Notes: generated by a model from the sequence alone, not told the origin. 64,000 bases of DNA from Parapedobacter sp037190485 (GCA_037190485.1 JBBCJB010000044.1:5168-69167); one strand, 5' to 3'; numbered from the stretch's first letter, positions 35,794-45,231 are shown. A program made the numbers and translations.

Positions 35794-35972
35794 TTTTACT
35801 TCGTCACGGTTCCTAACGGCGGCGAGCCCGTTTCGCGGCATATCCTTTGTTTGTTTTTGTTGTTTTGATTCCATTTTCCGTTTTTTTGACGAAAGTGAGG
35901 CTTAACCATTGTGAAATTAACGAAACAAAGGCAATTTCGCTGCACAATTATCAATGTCGGGAAAGATAGGTC

Positions 35973-36938
35973 ATGCGAAATAGGATCATCATTACGGGCG
36001 CCGGTGGACAGATCGGGACCGAACTCACCGCAGCGCTTCGGGCGCGCCACGGAGCGGATAGCGTCATCGCAACGGATATCCGATCGATCGGGGATACCAC
36101 GGGCGAATTCCGCCTGCTGGACGTAATGGATGCGGGCGCGCTGCGCGAATTAACGCAAGATACCGGAGCCACCGAAATCTATCACCTGGCGGCCTACCTG
36201 TCGGCAAGTGGCGAAAAGCAACCCCATCGCGCTTGGGAGCTCAATATGCAGGGATTGCTGAATGTGTTGGAGTCGGCGCGCGAGTTCGGTTGCCGGGTGT
36301 TTTGGCCCAGCAGCATCGCGGTATTCGGCGACCACGTCGACAAGGCCCAATGCTTGCAGGATAGCGTCACCCAACCGACCACCGTTTACGGAATCAGCAA
36401 GGCGGCAGGCGAGAATTGGTGTCGTTACTACCACCGTAGCTACGGTGTGGATGTGCGTAGCCTCCGGTATCCGGGCCTCATCAGCCATACGGCCATGCCC
36501 GGTGGCGGTACCACAGACTATGCGGTGGATATCTTCCATCACGCTGCCCGTGGTGCGCATTACGCATGTTTTCTGGAAAATGATACGGTTTTGCCCATGA
36601 TGTATATGCCCGATGCCGTCGAAGGGACCATCCGGTTGATGGAATGCCCCGCCGAACAGGTTGCCATACGCACCTCGTATAATTTCGCGGCATTCAGCTT
36701 CAGCCCAATCGAATTGGCGGAAGCCATCCGTCGCCATCGACCGGATTTCGACGTGCGCTATGAACCCGACTTTCGCCAGGCCATCGCAGCCAGTTGGCCG
36801 CAACGGCTCGATGATCGGTGCGCACGGCTCGATTGGGGCTGGCGGCCGCGGTATACCTTGGACGATATGGTTCGCGATATGCTCTTCCACCTTGACCCCA
36901 ATCGGGTTAAACCCGAAATCACCGCCCAGACCATTTAA
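35973..36938 (+). CDS. SDR-type L-threonine 3-dehydrogenase (NAD-dependent epimerase family)
   Basis: The 321-residue protein has the N-terminal Rossmann motif IIITGAGGQIGTEL and the extended-SDR active site Ser-Tyr-Lys (WPSSIAVFG, VYGISKAAGE). The blocks RYPGLISHTAMPGGGTTDYA and LPMMYMPDAVEGTI are characteristic of short-chain-type threonine dehydrogenases rather than GalE. It would oxidise L-threonine to 2-amino-3-oxobutyrate. The usual partner kbl is not adjacent. It is a single-gene unit with a long upstream gap. Confidence 0.85.
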   Translation: MRNRIIITGAGGQIGTELTAALRARHGADSVIATDIRSIGDTTGEFRLLDVMDAGALRELTQDTGATEIYHLAAYLSASGEKQPHRAWELNMQGLLNVLESAREFGCRVFWPSSIAVFGDHVDKAQCLQDSVTQPTTVYGISKAAGENWCRYYHRSYGVDVRSLRYPGLISHTAMPGGGTTDYAVDIFHHAARGAHYACFLENDTVLPMMYMPDAVEGTIRLMECPAEQVAIRTSYNFAAFSFSPIELAEAIRRHRPDFDVRYEPDFRQAIAASWPQRLDDRCARLDWGWRPRYTLDDMVRDMLFHLDPNRVKPEITAQTI

Positions 36939-37047
36939 GTCTATCGGTTGAACAGGCCTGAAATCGGCATTGGCGCTTGTTAGGGGAAACTTGGTTTGCC
37001 TTATCCTTTTGCAATCCGTCGGATTTTGATACCTTTATTCCTGAATT

Positions 37048-38049
37048 ATGATGAATCAAGGAATGGTGTTCCTATCCAGGGCAGTTGCAATGATCGGAAT
37101 AAGCTATGCCGGTGGGGTTTTTGATGCGGTTGGGCAGGTAAGCCAGCGCAATACCACTTACACGGCGGAGAAAGGGAAGGACGAAATGGTGCTCAAAACA
37201 CCCGATGGAATCCCGATGCTCGCTTACCGCTACACGGTGAAACGCGCCCCCCAGGATGTCGACGCTGCATACGGCCGGGCAGGTTACATCCATCCGCTGT
37301 ATACGCCGTCTGGACATGTACTTACTCACATCCAGCCCAAAGACCATTACCATCACTACGGCCTTTGGAACCCATGGACGAAGGTGGAATACAATGGTAC
37401 ACTGTACGACCTTTGGAACATCGGCGATAAAAAGGGGACGGTGCGTTTCTCGCGCTTTTCAGACACCTTCCAAGATGCTGCAAACGCCGGGTTTGAAGCC
37501 ATACACCACCACGTCGTGTTCGACGGCGGTGGCGAAACCACCATCATGACGGAAAATTGGCGAATCGAAGGGAGGCAGTTGGATGCCCGTCGCTTCCAAG
37601 TGGATATCCGCTCTGACTTGGCCCCGGCGACGGATAACGATGTCATCTTGAAAGAATACCGCTATGGTGGGTTGGGGTTCCGGGCCACTGCCGAATGGAC
37701 AAACCGGAACAGCGAAGTGCTCACTTCGAGCGGAAAGACCCGTAAAGACGCCGATGGCTCACTCGAACGCTGGGCGATGGTATTCGGCCAATTGGGCGGC
37801 GGTGAAGGGGGCGTACTGTTCTTGTCGCATCCAACCAACGAAAATGCCCCCGAGCCGGTAAGGGTTTGGCCCGAGGATGGCAATGGTGGCCGCGGCGATC
37901 AGTTTTTCAATTTTTCGCCAACCAAGAATCGCGATTGGGTGCTGCGGCCAGCTCATACCTACACACTGCGCTACCGCTTGATCGTATTCGACGGCACGCT
38001 TTCCGCCGGGGAGGCCGATCGACTATGGACGGACTATGCAAGCCAATGA
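37048..38049 (+). CDS. PmoA-like (DUF6807) secreted protein
   Basis: The 333-residue protein has a Sec-type N-terminus and the family core HIQPKDHYHHYGLWNPWTKVEY, followed by GDQFFNFSP- and RYRLIVFDG-type blocks near the end. The family is annotated PmoA from a misleading methane-oxygenase link; in Bacteroidota and Planctomycetota it travels with sugar-catabolism genes. Two tandem ATGs are possible starts (37048, 37051). The stop overlaps the next start (ATGA), making it the first gene of a coupled four-gene operon. Confidence 0.88.
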   Translation: MMNQGMVFLSRAVAMIGISYAGGVFDAVGQVSQRNTTYTAEKGKDEMVLKTPDGIPMLAYRYTVKRAPQDVDAAYGRAGYIHPLYTPSGHVLTHIQPKDHYHHYGLWNPWTKVEYNGTLYDLWNIGDKKGTVRFSRFSDTFQDAANAGFEAIHHHVVFDGGGETTIMTENWRIEGRQLDARRFQVDIRSDLAPATDNDVILKEYRYGGLGFRATAEWTNRNSEVLTSSGKTRKDADGSLERWAMVFGQLGGGEGGVLFLSHPTNENAPEPVRVWPEDGNGGRGDQFFNFSPTKNRDWVLRPAHTYTLRYRLIVFDGTLSAGEADRLWTDYASQ

Positions 38050-38876
38050 AGGGAATGCGCGTGAAGCTGTATGTCTTGATTCCGTCGCTGTGGTGCTTGG
38101 TGCAAATGGGCAACGCGCAGGCCGTGGATTGGACGCACGTCAAGGTGCTCGTCTACACCAAGAACGGTGTCGGCTTCGTGCACGACAACATCGAGAACTC
38201 CGTGATTGCCATCAGGGCCTTGGGAGATCAATACGGCTTCGGGGTGGACGCGACGGACGATCCGTCGGTATTCACGGACGAGAACCTGGAACAATACGAT
38301 GCGTTGGTCTTTTCGAACACGAACAATGACGTTTTCGATACCGACGCCCAGCGGGTGGCGCTGATGCGCTACATCCAGGCAGGCGGCGGCTTTGTCGGCA
38401 TCCATTCCGCGTCGGGCACCGAGCGCAAGTGGGCATGGTTCAAGCAACTACTGGGCGCCACGTTTTATTGGCACGATAGATTCCAACCCTTTACCGTGAA
38501 TGTCGTCGATGCCGAACACCCATCGGTAAGGCACCTTCCGCGTAAATGGGTTCGGGTAAAGGGCGACGAGTTCTACTACCTGAAGCAACTCAGTGTGAAC
38601 CTGCACGTCGTCGCGGTGAATGATGCCACGACGTTGGCGGGTGAAGATTCGCGTAGGCTGGATACCTTTGGCGATGTGTTCCCTTCGGTATGGTGCCACG
38701 CCTTTGACGGTGGCCATGCTTGGTATACGTCGCTCGGACATGACAAGGACGACTACCTGGACGACGCGTTCCGCAAGCATATCCTCGGTGGCATCGAGTG
38801 GGTGGTCAGTAAAAGCAAGGAACGCGACTATCGCAACGCCTACGCGACAAGCCACGACGAAGAAGTCAGGAAGTGA
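38046..38876 (+). CDS. ThuA-like domain protein, exported
   Basis: The protein of about 276 residues has a signal peptide (LWCLVQMGNAQA) and a ThuA domain (VLVYTKNGVGFVHDNIENSV, GGGFVGIHSASGTE, WCHAFDGGHAWYTSLGHD), related to type-1 glutamine amidotransferases but without their Cys nucleophile. ThuA proteins act in sugar utilisation, classically of trehalose-type disaccharides in rhizobia; their chemistry is poorly defined. The start at 38046 overlaps the previous stop by 4 nt, favouring it over the long upstream frame. Confidence 0.9.
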   Translation: MKGMRVKLYVLIPSLWCLVQMGNAQAVDWTHVKVLVYTKNGVGFVHDNIENSVIAIRALGDQYGFGVDATDDPSVFTDENLEQYDALVFSNTNNDVFDTDAQRVALMRYIQAGGGFVGIHSASGTERKWAWFKQLLGATFYWHDRFQPFTVNVVDAEHPSVRHLPRKWVRVKGDEFYYLKQLSVNLHVVAVNDATTLAGEDSRRLDTFGDVFPSVWCHAFDGGHAWYTSLGHDKDDYLDDAFRKHILGGIEWVVSKSKERDYRNAYATSHDEEVRK

Positions 38877-38881
38877 GTAAT

Positions 38882-40300
38882 ATGGAAAACCAACAAAGAC
38901 AATTGGATCGACGGGCCTTCCTCAAGCAGGCTGCGGGCGGTGCGGCCTTGACGGCGGCGATGGCCGCATTCCCGACCATCGTGCCGGCCTCCGTTTTCGG
39001 AAAGCAGGCGCCCAGCAACCGCATCCACCTCGGGCAGATCGGTTTCGGGCGCATCGCCCAATCACACGATCTGCCCGAGGTGCTGAAGCACGACTACGTA
39101 CGCGTGGTCGCCTTGGCCGACGTGGATCGCAACCGGGCAATGGACGGCAAGGCTTGGTTGCAGCAACGGCAAGGGGAAAAGAACGGCGGTGGATCGTCGG
39201 TAGCGGTGAAGGCCTACGGCGACTACCGGGACCTGATCGCCGATAAGGACGTCGACGCCGTGATCATCAGCACGCCCGACCACTGGCATGCGCAACCCGC
39301 GATGGAAGCGGCCCTTGCCGGCAAGCACATCTACCTGCAGAAGCCCACATCGCTCACCGTCAAAGAAGGGCGCCAGATGGTTGATGTCGTATCACGCACG
39401 GGCGTGATTTTCCAGCTGGGCAGCCAGCAACGGTCGGTCAATCCTTGGCCTCAGTTCAAGCGCGCTTGCGAATTGGTGCGCAATGGCCGGATAGGTGCCA
39501 TCAAGCGCGTCATCATCGGGCTTCCCGGTGACCCAGCGGGTGGGAATCCAGCAGAAATGACGGTGCCATCCCACCTCGATTACGACCGCTGGTTGGGGTC
39601 TACGCCCTTCGTCCCCTATACGCTCGATCGCGTACACTCCCAGACCAGCATCACGGACCGTCCCGGATGGCTGCGTTGCGAACAATTCGGCGCGGGCATG
39701 ATCACGGGATGGGGATCGCACCACATCGACATCGCCCATTGGGCGCTCGACACCGAATTGTCGGGGCCGATTGAGGCTGAAGGACAGGCCGCGTTTCCCA
39801 CGTCCGGCCTATGGGATGTCCATGGCGATTTCGAAGTGGAGATGCGCTATCCCGGCGACATCATCATGCAGATCAGCGGGACCAACCCCAACGGCGTGCG
39901 TTTCGAAGGGACGGAAGGTTGGATTTTCGTTTCGCGCGGCGATGTCGGTGTCACCGCAACGGATCCTGGGATGGCCAGCAAGGAAAACAACGCATTCACG
40001 GCCAGTGACAGCCGAATCCTGCGATCCGTCATCGGCGCACACGAAACCAAGCTGTACGAGAGCCCTGAGCAGCATACCAATTGGCTGGAATGTATCCGCA
40101 GTGGCAAGCAACCCATCAGCCCTGTCGAGATTGCGCATCGTTCCGGTTCGGCGTGTTTGATTGCCCATGCAGCGATGAAGCTGGGGCGCAGGTTACGTTG
40201 GGACGTCCAGGCCGAACGGTTCATCGAAGATGATGCGGCGAACGCACTGCTGTCCCGTCCGCAGCGTTTCCCCTACGGTACGGAGTATGTGAATAAGTGA
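38882..40300 (+). CDS. Tat-exported Gfo/Idh/MocA-family oxidoreductase
   Basis: This protein of about 472 residues has a Tat signal (DRRAFLKQAAGG) and the NAD(P)-binding fold (IHLGQIGFGRIAQ). The catalytic Lys sits in YLQKPTSLTVKEG, where the usual EKP is QKP, and GWGSHHIDIAHWAL carries the conserved substrate-site His. Export with a tightly bound cofactor is known for this family. It follows thuA closely; a GTG at 38873 overlapping the thuA stop is an alternative start. Its last codons and stop lie within an octamer repeat. Confidence 0.92.
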   Translation: MENQQRQLDRRAFLKQAAGGAALTAAMAAFPTIVPASVFGKQAPSNRIHLGQIGFGRIAQSHDLPEVLKHDYVRVVALADVDRNRAMDGKAWLQQRQGEKNGGGSSVAVKAYGDYRDLIADKDVDAVIISTPDHWHAQPAMEAALAGKHIYLQKPTSLTVKEGRQMVDVVSRTGVIFQLGSQQRSVNPWPQFKRACELVRNGRIGAIKRVIIGLPGDPAGGNPAEMTVPSHLDYDRWLGSTPFVPYTLDRVHSQTSITDRPGWLRCEQFGAGMITGWGSHHIDIAHWALDTELSGPIEAEGQAAFPTSGLWDVHGDFEVEMRYPGDIIMQISGTNPNGVRFEGTEGWIFVSRGDVGVTATDPGMASKENNAFTASDSRILRSVIGAHETKLYESPEQHTNWLECIRSGKQPISPVEIAHRSGSACLIAHAAMKLGRRLRWDVQAERFIEDDAANALLSRPQRFPYGTEYVNK

Positions 40301-40340
40301 GTATGTGAACGAGTGAGTTTGTTAACGGGCGAGTAAGTTC
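40289..40340 (+). repeat. Degenerate 8-bp tandem repeat spanning a stop codon
   Basis: Six units in strict 8-nt register (consensus GTGARYRA, later units GTTAACGG and GCGAGTAA) run from 40289 to 40336. The first two units encode the last residues and the TGA stop of the upstream oxidoreductase; the remainder fills the gap to the next gene. Confidence 0.65.
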
Positions 40341-40363
40341 CTAAACAAAAAGCGAACAGAAAA

Positions 40364-41755
40364 ATGAAGAAGCGAACAGGGGCGATAGCCTTGATGACGG
40401 CGATGTGCCTGTCGGCATGCCATATGGGCCAGGAAGGAATGCAAGAAAAGGATATCCGATTGATCACCGTCGCACCGGGGCATTTCCATGCCGCCTTGGT
40501 GCAGAAGTCCATGTATCCCGAAGTGGATAGCATGGTGCACGTTTATGCACCGGAAGGTCCGGAACTGACCGCTCACCTGGCATTGATCGATCAGTACAAC
40601 AAGCGCGAGGGCGATCCAACCCGATGGAACGAAGTGGTTTACCGAGGAACCGATTTCGTCCAGAAGATGCTGGACGAGCGGAAGGGCAACGTGGTGGTAT
40701 TGGCCGGGAACAATCGGCACAAGATCGATTACATCGTGCATTCCGTTAACGCTGGACTGAACGTATTGGCCGACAAGCCCATGGTTATCGATGCAGCGGG
40801 TTTTTCGAGGCTGGAGCGCGCATTTGCCGATGCGGCCGAGAAAGGGGTTTTGCTTTACGACATCATGACTGAACGCTACGAGATCAATACCATGCTGCAG
40901 AAAGCCTTTTCGCAGCAGGTCGATTTTTTCGGTGGGTTGGTCACGGGCAGTGTCGACGACCCCGCCATCACGAAGGAAAGCGTACACCATTTCTTCAAGG
41001 AAGTGTCTGGCAAACCGTTGGTGCGACCCACCTGGTTTTACGACACCCAGCAGCAAGGCGAGGGGTTGGTGGACGTAACGACGCACCTGGTAGACTTGGT
41101 GCAATGGGAGAGTTTCCCCGACGCGGTCATCGACCGCCAGCGGGACATCCGATTGATCAGTGCCAAAAGGTGGCCCACCGTGGTCACGCCCGAGCAATTC
41201 CAGCGATCGACGGGGCAACAGGCCTTTCCCGATTTCCTCGCGGGTGCCGTCAACGGAGCGGGCAACCTCGAATCGTTCGCCAACGGCGAAATCAATTACA
41301 CGTTGAAAGGGGTGCATGCCAAGGTGGCTGTCATCTGGAATTACGAAGCCCCGGCCGGTACCGGCGATACGCATTATTCCATCATGCGAGGGCGGTATGC
41401 CAACTTGATCATCCGGCAGGGCGCTGAGGAACGATACAAGCCGGTGCTGTATGTCGAATCCACGGGTGAGCGGGATGCCGGTGCGTTTGAAACCGCGTTG
41501 GCCGATGCCGTCGAACGGCTGGGCGGTACTTATACGGGCCTGGCCTTCCAAAAGGTGGGTGAGGGCCGTTATCGGATTTCGGTAGACCCATCGCTCATCA
41601 CTACGCATGAGGAGCACTTCGCGCAAGTGACCGAAAAGTACCTGGGCTTCCTGCAGGCGGGGAGTTTGCCCGATTGGGAAGTGCCCAACATGTTGGCAAA
41701 GTATTACCTCCTCACCAAAGCGCTGGAAGAAGCGGAGACGGTGGCGGCGCCTTGA
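40364..41755 (+). CDS. Lipoprotein Gfo/Idh/MocA-type oxidoreductase with distinct C-terminal domain
   Basis: The 463-residue protein has a lipobox (CLSAC) and opens its mature part with IRLITVAPGHFHAALVQKSMYP. The catalytic Lys is in VLADKPMVID (DKP instead of EKP). The C-terminal half fits the putative oxidoreductase C-terminal family common in Bacteroidota. It is the last gene of the PmoA-ThuA-oxidoreductase operon and ends 20 bp before the convergent epimerase gene. The two oxidoreductases are diverged and probably perform different steps. Confidence 0.88.
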   Translation: MKKRTGAIALMTAMCLSACHMGQEGMQEKDIRLITVAPGHFHAALVQKSMYPEVDSMVHVYAPEGPELTAHLALIDQYNKREGDPTRWNEVVYRGTDFVQKMLDERKGNVVVLAGNNRHKIDYIVHSVNAGLNVLADKPMVIDAAGFSRLERAFADAAEKGVLLYDIMTERYEINTMLQKAFSQQVDFFGGLVTGSVDDPAITKESVHHFFKEVSGKPLVRPTWFYDTQQQGEGLVDVTTHLVDLVQWESFPDAVIDRQRDIRLISAKRWPTVVTPEQFQRSTGQQAFPDFLAGAVNGAGNLESFANGEINYTLKGVHAKVAVIWNYEAPAGTGDTHYSIMRGRYANLIIRQGAEERYKPVLYVESTGERDAGAFETALADAVERLGGTYTGLAFQKVGEGRYRISVDPSLITTHEEHFAQVTEKYLGFLQAGSLPDWEVPNMLAKYYLLTKALEEAETVAAP

Positions 41756-41775
41756 CGCAGGCGCGGAGGCTTCGG

Positions 41776-42825
41776 TCAAAGCGGCGTGACCCCGATGCCC
41801 GGCCGGTGAGGCAGCACGACCCGGCCGTCGATGATTTCCGCGCCGCGGAACACGTCGTTGCCGATCAGCAGCGCACCGTCGAGGTCTGCCCAATCCACCA
41901 CGGGCGATAATTGCGCCGCTGCTGAAATGGCGCACGACGTTTCCGTCATGCAACCCAGCATCACCTTCATGTCCAGTGCCCGGGCGAGTCCGGCCATTTG
42001 GTGCGCTTCGCGCATGCCCGTGCACTTCATCAATTTGATGTTGATGCCGTGATAAACGCCCAGCGCCGCGCGCACATCGGCAAGTCGTTGCACGGCTTCG
42101 TCGGCCACGGTGGGGATGGGGCTGCGCTCCGTGAGCCAGGCGTTGTCATCCACGCGTTCCTTGGGCATCGGCTGCTCGAGGAAAATCACGCCCCGTTCGG
42201 CCAACCAATGGGCCATTTCCTCGGCTTCGTTGCGGTCTTTCCAACCTTGGTTGACATCCGCGCATAGCGGTTTGTCCGTCACCTCGCGGATGGTCTCGAT
42301 CATCATCCGGTCGGTGTCGAGGCCCAACTTCACCTTCAATAGCCCATAAGGTTCGGCTTCGCGTACTTTCTGGCGTACCACGTCGGGCGTGTCGATGCCG
42401 ATCGTGAACGATGTGGCGGGGGCTTTCATGGCGTCGTATCCCCATATCCGGTGCCAAGGTTGCCCCATGATTTTGCCGAGCAGGTCGTGCAGGGCAATAT
42501 CCAATGCCGCTTTGGCTGCGGTATTCTTGGCGTCGATGCCATCGATGTAAGCCAGGATGTCGGCCGTCTGGAACGGATCGCCGAACGGAGACAAATCCAC
42601 TTGGTGCAAGAAAGCCAGCACGGTCTGGTGCGATTCACCCAGGTAAGGCGGCATGGAGGCTTCGCCGTAGCCCACGATGCCATCGTATTCGAGTTCGATG
42701 AGCACGACGGGCGTCGTACTCCGCGAACCCGAGGCGATGGTGAAGACATGGTTCAGCGCCAATGTGTAGGGGCGGTACCGTAGGGTGAATCTCCCGGTTA
42801 TGCGTTTGGTCGTGTCGCGGGTCAT
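41776..42825 (-). CDS. L-Ala-D/L-Glu-type dipeptide epimerase (enolase superfamily)
   Basis: The 349-residue enzyme has the full muconate-lactonising-subgroup active site: KxK acid/base (Lys164, Lys166), metal ligands Asp190 (ADVNQG), Glu217 (FLEQPM) and Asp242 (VADEAV), and Lys264 on the opposite face (NIKLMK). The DGALL block near the C-terminus fits dipeptide epimerases that convert L-Ala-D-Glu to L-Ala-L-Glu in murein recycling. It overlaps the upstream NlpC/P60 gene by 4 bp, supporting that role. Confidence 0.93.
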   Translation of the reverse strand: MTRDTTKRITGRFTLRYRPYTLALNHVFTIASGSRSTTPVVLIELEYDGIVGYGEASMPPYLGESHQTVLAFLHQVDLSPFGDPFQTADILAYIDGIDAKNTAAKAALDIALHDLLGKIMGQPWHRIWGYDAMKAPATSFTIGIDTPDVVRQKVREAEPYGLLKVKLGLDTDRMMIETIREVTDKPLCADVNQGWKDRNEAEEMAHWLAERGVIFLEQPMPKERVDDNAWLTERSPIPTVADEAVQRLADVRAALGVYHGINIKLMKCTGMREAHQMAGLARALDMKVMLGCMTETSCAISAAAQLSPVVDWADLDGALLIGNDVFRGAEIIDGRVVLPHRPGIGVTPL

Positions 42826-44075
42826 GGCATGTGTTTTTTGGTATGCGCTGTATAGGCGCCGTGGGTCGCCACGGGCGCGAGTGCCGGATCCGGCTGGCCG
42901 ATATATCGGCGTGCGGCCACCAGCGTACGGGTCTGGAAGTCGTCGAAGTGAGGTGCCTCGGGCAACAGGCTGTTGATCCGTACCGTGCCGGCTGCGTGGA
43001 TGAATTCACCGTCGCCCAAGTAGAGCGCCACGTGGGTCACCCGGGCACTGGGTGGGCGATCGCTTCCTGAAGCGAAGAAAAGCAAGTCTGCGGGCCGCAG
43101 GTGCTTGAGCGCTTTCTCCCTATCCAACGTATCTCCGGACAGGACGTCCACCGGAAGGCCCGCAAGTACCTGTTGCGAAGCGTCGCGCGGAATGACGATA
43201 CCATTCATGTAGTAGGCCGTTTTCGTGAAGCCGCTGCAATCCACGCCTTTGACAGAGGTGCCACCCCACAGGTACGGAATGCCCATCATGGTCTTTGCTG
43301 TGGCGATGACGTGTTCGGCTGCCGGACGGGCGGTAACCAGCCACGCGTCGAATGGGCTGACGAGTTCATCACGTATGTAGGCTTCCCTGCCGTCTGGATA
43401 GCGCACGTGCAAGAAGCCATCGGATTGGCCTTCGGCCCGAAGGATGTTCCCCATCACCAAGTCCGAAACGCGTAGCGAGCGCTCATCCGGCGCCGTATAG
43501 GAATGACCGAAATCGGCCGTGAAGATAACGCGTTCGGCTGTTTTCCAGTGCGTACTTTCGATGAGGGTCATCGGCGTGATCGACGATACGCTCACCCAAG
43601 CGATGTAGCCTTCAGGCGTTCGGATCCGGTAATAGCCGTCCTGTTGCTGCAGCAGGTCTACCACCGTGCCCAACAACACCTGCGTAGCCAATTCGGCCTG
43701 GTTGTTCGGTTGCACCCGCAGGTTGGCCACGGACAGGTTCACCACGCCCGCTAAGCGATCCATCACGCTGCTGTCGGGCAACACGGCTATCGTCACCCTT
43801 GCGCTTGGAATGGGGATTTCGGCAAGGAGTTGATCGACATAGCCCACCGTTTCAGGTACCGTCGTAGCAAATCGGTACGTGTTCGTAAGGGTATCGGAAG
43901 CCACCGGTTCAAAGACGGCGGTACGTTTGTCCGGAATATACCGTTTGGTAACCTGTTCTGCGATGTGCAGGATTTCCCGGTGCATGGCAGAATCCGGCAG
44001 GCTGGCATCAACGCGAGCGGCCAAGCCGAGTAAGCAGCAAATCGAAGTCAGTAACGCCTTGAAATGGAATTTCAT
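42822..44075 (-). CDS. Secreted NlpC/P60 cysteine peptidase, murein-tripeptide type
   Basis: This 417-residue protein has a signal peptide, two SH3-like domains (about residues 110-260) and a C-terminal NlpC/P60 domain. The catalytic Cys280 is in VDCSGFT and the His residues in THVALYLG and FIHAAG. The architecture matches gamma-D-glutamyl-L-diamino-acid endopeptidases (YkfC-like) that release L-Ala-D-Glu from murein peptides. The product is the substrate of the co-transcribed epimerase, as in ykfB-ykfC pairs. Confidence 0.92.
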   Translation of the reverse strand: MKFHFKALLTSICCLLGLAARVDASLPDSAMHREILHIAEQVTKRYIPDKRTAVFEPVASDTLTNTYRFATTVPETVGYVDQLLAEIPIPSARVTIAVLPDSSVMDRLAGVVNLSVANLRVQPNNQAELATQVLLGTVVDLLQQQDGYYRIRTPEGYIAWVSVSSITPMTLIESTHWKTAERVIFTADFGHSYTAPDERSLRVSDLVMGNILRAEGQSDGFLHVRYPDGREAYIRDELVSPFDAWLVTARPAAEHVIATAKTMMGIPYLWGGTSVKGVDCSGFTKTAYYMNGIVIPRDASQQVLAGLPVDVLSGDTLDREKALKHLRPADLLFFASGSDRPPSARVTHVALYLGDGEFIHAAGTVRINSLLPEAPHFDDFQTRTLVAARRYIGQPDPALAPVATHGAYTAHTKKHMP

Positions 44076-44186
44076 CGTGACAAGTTTATGCCTAAGGTAG
44101 GCTAAAATCAGGGGTTACGCAATTTTTTGAAAATAAAATCGCGTCACGTGCTGAAGTTACCGCAAAAATGCGCATTTTCGGCAGAT

Positions 44187-45212
44187 ATGGTCAACAGACG
44201 CAAATTCATCAAGGCTGGCATGGTAGGCGCATCGCTGCTTTCGGCGACCCGATTGGTGGCCTCGTGTGCGTATACCCCGGATGAAGATGCCGACGGAAAC
44301 AAGCCCATCGTTATCTCCACCTGGGATTTTGGGCTCGCGGCAAACCAGGCCGCTTGGCGGATATTGCAGGATGGCGGTAGGGCGCTCGATGCCGTGGAGG
44401 CAGGTGTGCGTGTTCCTGAGGCAGACCTGGGCAATGCCACGGTGGGCAAAGGGGGGTACCCCGATCGCGACGGCCATGTCACCTTGGATGCCTGCATCAT
44501 GGATGAATATGGGAATTGTGGCTCGGTGGCCGCACTCGAACATATTACGCATGCCATTTCCGTGGCCCGGATGGTGATGGAAAAGACCCCGCACATCATG
44601 TTGGTGGGCGAGGGGGCACTGCAATTCGCGCTAGCAAACGGATTTGAACGCGAAACGTTGCTCACGCCGAAGGCCGAAGAGGCCTGGAAGGATTGGCTCA
44701 AAGAGAAAAAGTACGAGCCGGTCATCAATATCGAGAACAAGTCGTTTGCCACGGCGAAGTTGCCCGGCAACCAGTATAACCACGACACCATCGGCATGCT
44801 GGCCATCGATGGCAAGGGGAACCTGTCCGGTGCATGCACCACCAGTGGCATGGCGTTCAAGATGCGCGGGCGTGTGGGCGACAGCCCGATCATCGGCGCT
44901 GGGCTGTATGTCGACAATGCGGTGGGCGGCGCCACCGCGACGGGCGTCGGCGAGGAAGTGATCCGTACCGTGGGCAGTTTCTTGGTGGTTGAATTGATGC
45001 GACAGGGACGGTCTCCCCAGGAGGCATGCCGGGAGGCTGTACAGCGTATCATCGACAAGAACCCGGAGCGGGCAAAAGGATTGCAGGTCGGTTTCCTCGC
45101 CCTTAATAAGCGGGGTGAGTATGGCGCCTTCTCCTTGCAGAAAGGTTTTTCTTACGCTGTATGTGACAACCAACGGCAGGATTTGTTGTTGGCCGGCGAG
45201 AGCGTTTATTGA
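44187..45212 (+). CDS. N4-(beta-N-acetylglucosaminyl)-L-asparaginase-like Ntn hydrolase
   Basis: The protein of about 341 residues belongs to the asparaginase/aspartylglucosaminidase family, which self-cleaves before the catalytic Thr. That residue is Thr201 in NHDTIGM. The N-terminus has a Tat motif (NRRKFIKAG) and a lipobox-like end (LVASC), so it is probably an exported lipoprotein. It would hydrolyse the GlcNAc-Asn bond left after N-glycan proteolysis, which fits an organism that also has a GH92 mannosidase. The ATG at 44187 is chosen to expose the Tat signal. Confidence 0.92.
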   Translation: MVNRRKFIKAGMVGASLLSATRLVASCAYTPDEDADGNKPIVISTWDFGLAANQAAWRILQDGGRALDAVEAGVRVPEADLGNATVGKGGYPDRDGHVTLDACIMDEYGNCGSVAALEHITHAISVARMVMEKTPHIMLVGEGALQFALANGFERETLLTPKAEEAWKDWLKEKKYEPVINIENKSFATAKLPGNQYNHDTIGMLAIDGKGNLSGACTTSGMAFKMRGRVGDSPIIGAGLYVDNAVGGATATGVGEEVIRTVGSFLVVELMRQGRSPQEACREAVQRIIDKNPERAKGLQVGFLALNKRGEYGAFSLQKGFSYAVCDNQRQDLLLAGESVY

Positions 45213-45231
45213 TTTTGAAGATTTTAAGGTT

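Noticed and set aside
41747..41764. Small GCGCC/GGCGC hairpin between convergent genes as a terminator
   Set aside because: It has only 5 bp, overlaps the stop codon and lacks a T-run in either direction.
40322..42025. 567-codon minus-strand frame across the oxidoreductase and epimerase genes
   Set aside because: It is a shadow that spans two real genes on both strands and lacks any recognisable domain.
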